Part shown: positions 63,019 through 64,000 of the stretch, piece after piece
How the letters are laid out: each line of letters opens with the position of its first letter
How positions within the stretch are numbered: the stretch's first letter is position 1
Assembly: GCA_965198905.1 (NCBI GenBank)
Contig: OZ240678.1
Span: 2,232,001-2,296,000, forward strand
From: CAHJWH01 sp965198905
GTDB lineage: Bacteria > Pseudomonadota > Alphaproteobacteria > Caulobacterales > Caulobacteraceae
Reading direction: 5' to 3'
Length of the DNA: 64,000 bases
Position numbers and translations under genes: made by a program
The notes under the pieces: generated by a model
Databases searched by the model: none
Told to the model about the DNA's origin: nothing
The model's input: only the letters and a program-made list of their open reading frames with translations

Positions 63019-63288
63019 TCAGTAACCCGCGTTGTGGCCGGTGTTGCGATTCATCCACACCCCGACGCCCACGATGATCGCCGCCACCACCACCGCGCCG
63101 ATGAACGCGATGTGCGCGCACAGCCACAGCACCAGGAAGGCGACGAGGGCGGCGATGATGGTGGAGGTCCAATGCACCATGCCGTTGAAGCGCATGTACA
63201 TGGAACGGTGTGTCCGCACCTCCATCTCGCCGCGATGAAACTCCTCGGAGGTTTGCTCGCCTGGGGCGGTCTGGGGCGACTGGGCCAT
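63019..63288 (-). CDS. Probable aa3-type cytochrome oxidase subunit IV
   Basis: An 89-residue protein with a hydrophilic N-terminal part (EEFHRGEMEVRTHRSMY) and two close hydrophobic helices (IIAALVAFLVLWLCAHIAF and AVVVAAIIVGVGVWM). The shape matches the small bacterial aa3 oxidase subunit IV family, but no other oxidase gene is nearby. It could be another small membrane protein of the same length. Confidence 0.55.
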   Translation of the reverse strand: MAQSPQTAPGEQTSEEFHRGEMEVRTHRSMYMRFNGMVHWTSTIIAALVAFLVLWLCAHIAFIGAVVVAAIIVGVGVWMNRNTGHNAGY

Positions 63289-63495
63289 GGTCCGGTCCTT
63301 GGAAAATCCTTGTGCGGCGCACTACAGCATAGCCGGCGCGCGCTCAAGCGGAGACCGACCTACGCTCCGTTTCGGGGACTAGGGCGCTGCCGAGCAACGC
63401 GGGCGGGGCTCGCATGCCGCGTTGACCCTCACAGCCGATGGCCAGGCGATGTCGAGTATATGCTCTCCTGAGCCTTGCGAGCGCGAACGCCATCT
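63289..63495. other. Intergenic region
   Basis: No ORF is convincing in this 207-base stretch; neither a hairpin nor a tRNA is evident. Confidence 0.4.
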
Positions 63496-63851
63496 ATGTG
63501 GATGACCAGACTCCTGCAGTTCAAACGCGAGTGGGGGCTTAGCCTCGTGCTCGCCCTCCAGGCCTCGATTATCTTTCCATCGGGCTACTGTTTGCGAACG
63601 GCTATCGGGCCGCCGCACTGTGCCTGCACCCCTCCTTCTCCGGCATAACCACCGACCCCCGGCCGGCGCTCAGCGAGATGCTCTATTTCAGCCTCAGCAC
63701 CCTGACGACCACAGGTTTCGGCGACATCGTTCCGATCCACCCCTTCGTGCGCAGCATGGCCAATCTGGAGGCGGTCATCGGCCAGCTTTACCCGGCGACG
63801 CTGCTGGCCAGACTTGTAAGCCTCCACGTCGCGACGAAGCAGGACCCGTGA
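63496..63851 (+). pseudogene. Remnant of a potassium-type ion channel
   Basis: The frame from ATG 63496 starts as a membrane protein (KREWGLSLVLALQASIIF), then the continuing channel sequence is found in another frame: LDYLSIGLLFANGY, then LYFSLSTLTTTGFGDI with the selectivity-filter motif TTTGFGD, ending at TGA 63849-63851. The middle helices usual in such proteins are missing between the two, so a deletion with a frameshift seems to have joined both ends. It is probably non-functional. Confidence 0.6.
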
Positions 63852-64000
63852 CGAAGACGACTGTTCTGCGGACGTTCGTTCCTGGGAGCGTCGTCGAACC
63901 CTTTGCGCAGGCGCCGCCCTGCGCCCCGCAGGCCAGCTCGTTTAGCCCTCCTTTACCCTCCACCCGGTAATTCCTGCCTAGCCGCGACGGAGCCGTTCCG
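63852..64000. other. Right-hand end of the window
   Basis: No gene can be supported in the last 149 bases; the open frames here are short and lack domains. Confidence 0.35.

Overview
The window is GC-rich chromosomal DNA (roughly 70 % G+C by eye) from an alphaproteobacterium of the Caulobacteraceae; a Phenylobacterium- or Caulobacter-like genome fits best. The main reasons are the order fliQ-fliR-flhB-cckA, a divJ-like kinase beside a second soluble kinase and sufE, a podJ-like polarity gene, trpF-trpB-trpA-accD, and two exact TTAA-N7-TTAA motifs of the kind bound by the cell-cycle regulator CtrA. No rRNA, tRNA or CRISPR array was seen.

Layout. 0.3-16.6 kb is mostly single housekeeping or metabolic genes: an S10 carboxypeptidase, a lone Ku gene (no ligD in view), a LysR regulator divergent from an aldo/keto reductase, a cyclophilin, a Baeyer-Villiger-type monooxygenase, a desaturase, an AI-2E-type permease, NDH-2, an FkbM methyltransferase, a sugar dehydrogenase, superoxide dismutase, Hsp33 and MscL. 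16.75-19.5 kb is an accessory locus: a gene of about 303 codons carrying two compensating frameshifts and cut by an IS66-type element with a perfect 8-bp target duplication, followed with almost no gap by a small membrane protein. 19.7-23.4 kb is the trp-accD operon. 24-31.8 kb holds podJ, an orphan ABC permease, and secreted, DUF2336 and helical-repeat proteins. 32-38 kb holds prfC, a hypothetical membrane protein and a restriction-modification island built around a single-chain MmeI-like enzyme.

38-51.3 kb is a cell-cycle and housekeeping block: GH10 xylanase, DUF1491, divJ, a second histidine kinase, sufE, a PAS protein, rmuC, folE, fliQ-fliR-flhB and cckA. 51.5-54.1 kb pairs an ornithine-type decarboxylase with a deoxyhypusine-synthase-like protein, probably polyamine synthesis, flanked by inverted REP-like repeats. 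54-58.5 kb has a polytopic membrane protein and a gap-pgk operon with two small membrane ORFs inserted between the enzymes. 58.5-64 kb has an uncharacterised overlapping gene pair, DUF484-xerC, a small cytochrome-oxidase-like subunit and a broken ion-channel gene.

Several intergenic-type repeats have entered coding ends (the C-terminus of the 59.4-61.1 kb gene, the N-terminus of xerC, the stop codon of the 54.2 kb gene). The least understood loci are the IS-broken gene with its membrane partner, the MmeI-like island with an AT-richer specificity segment, and the 58.5-61.1 kb pair. All functional calls rest on motif reading; no database search was run.
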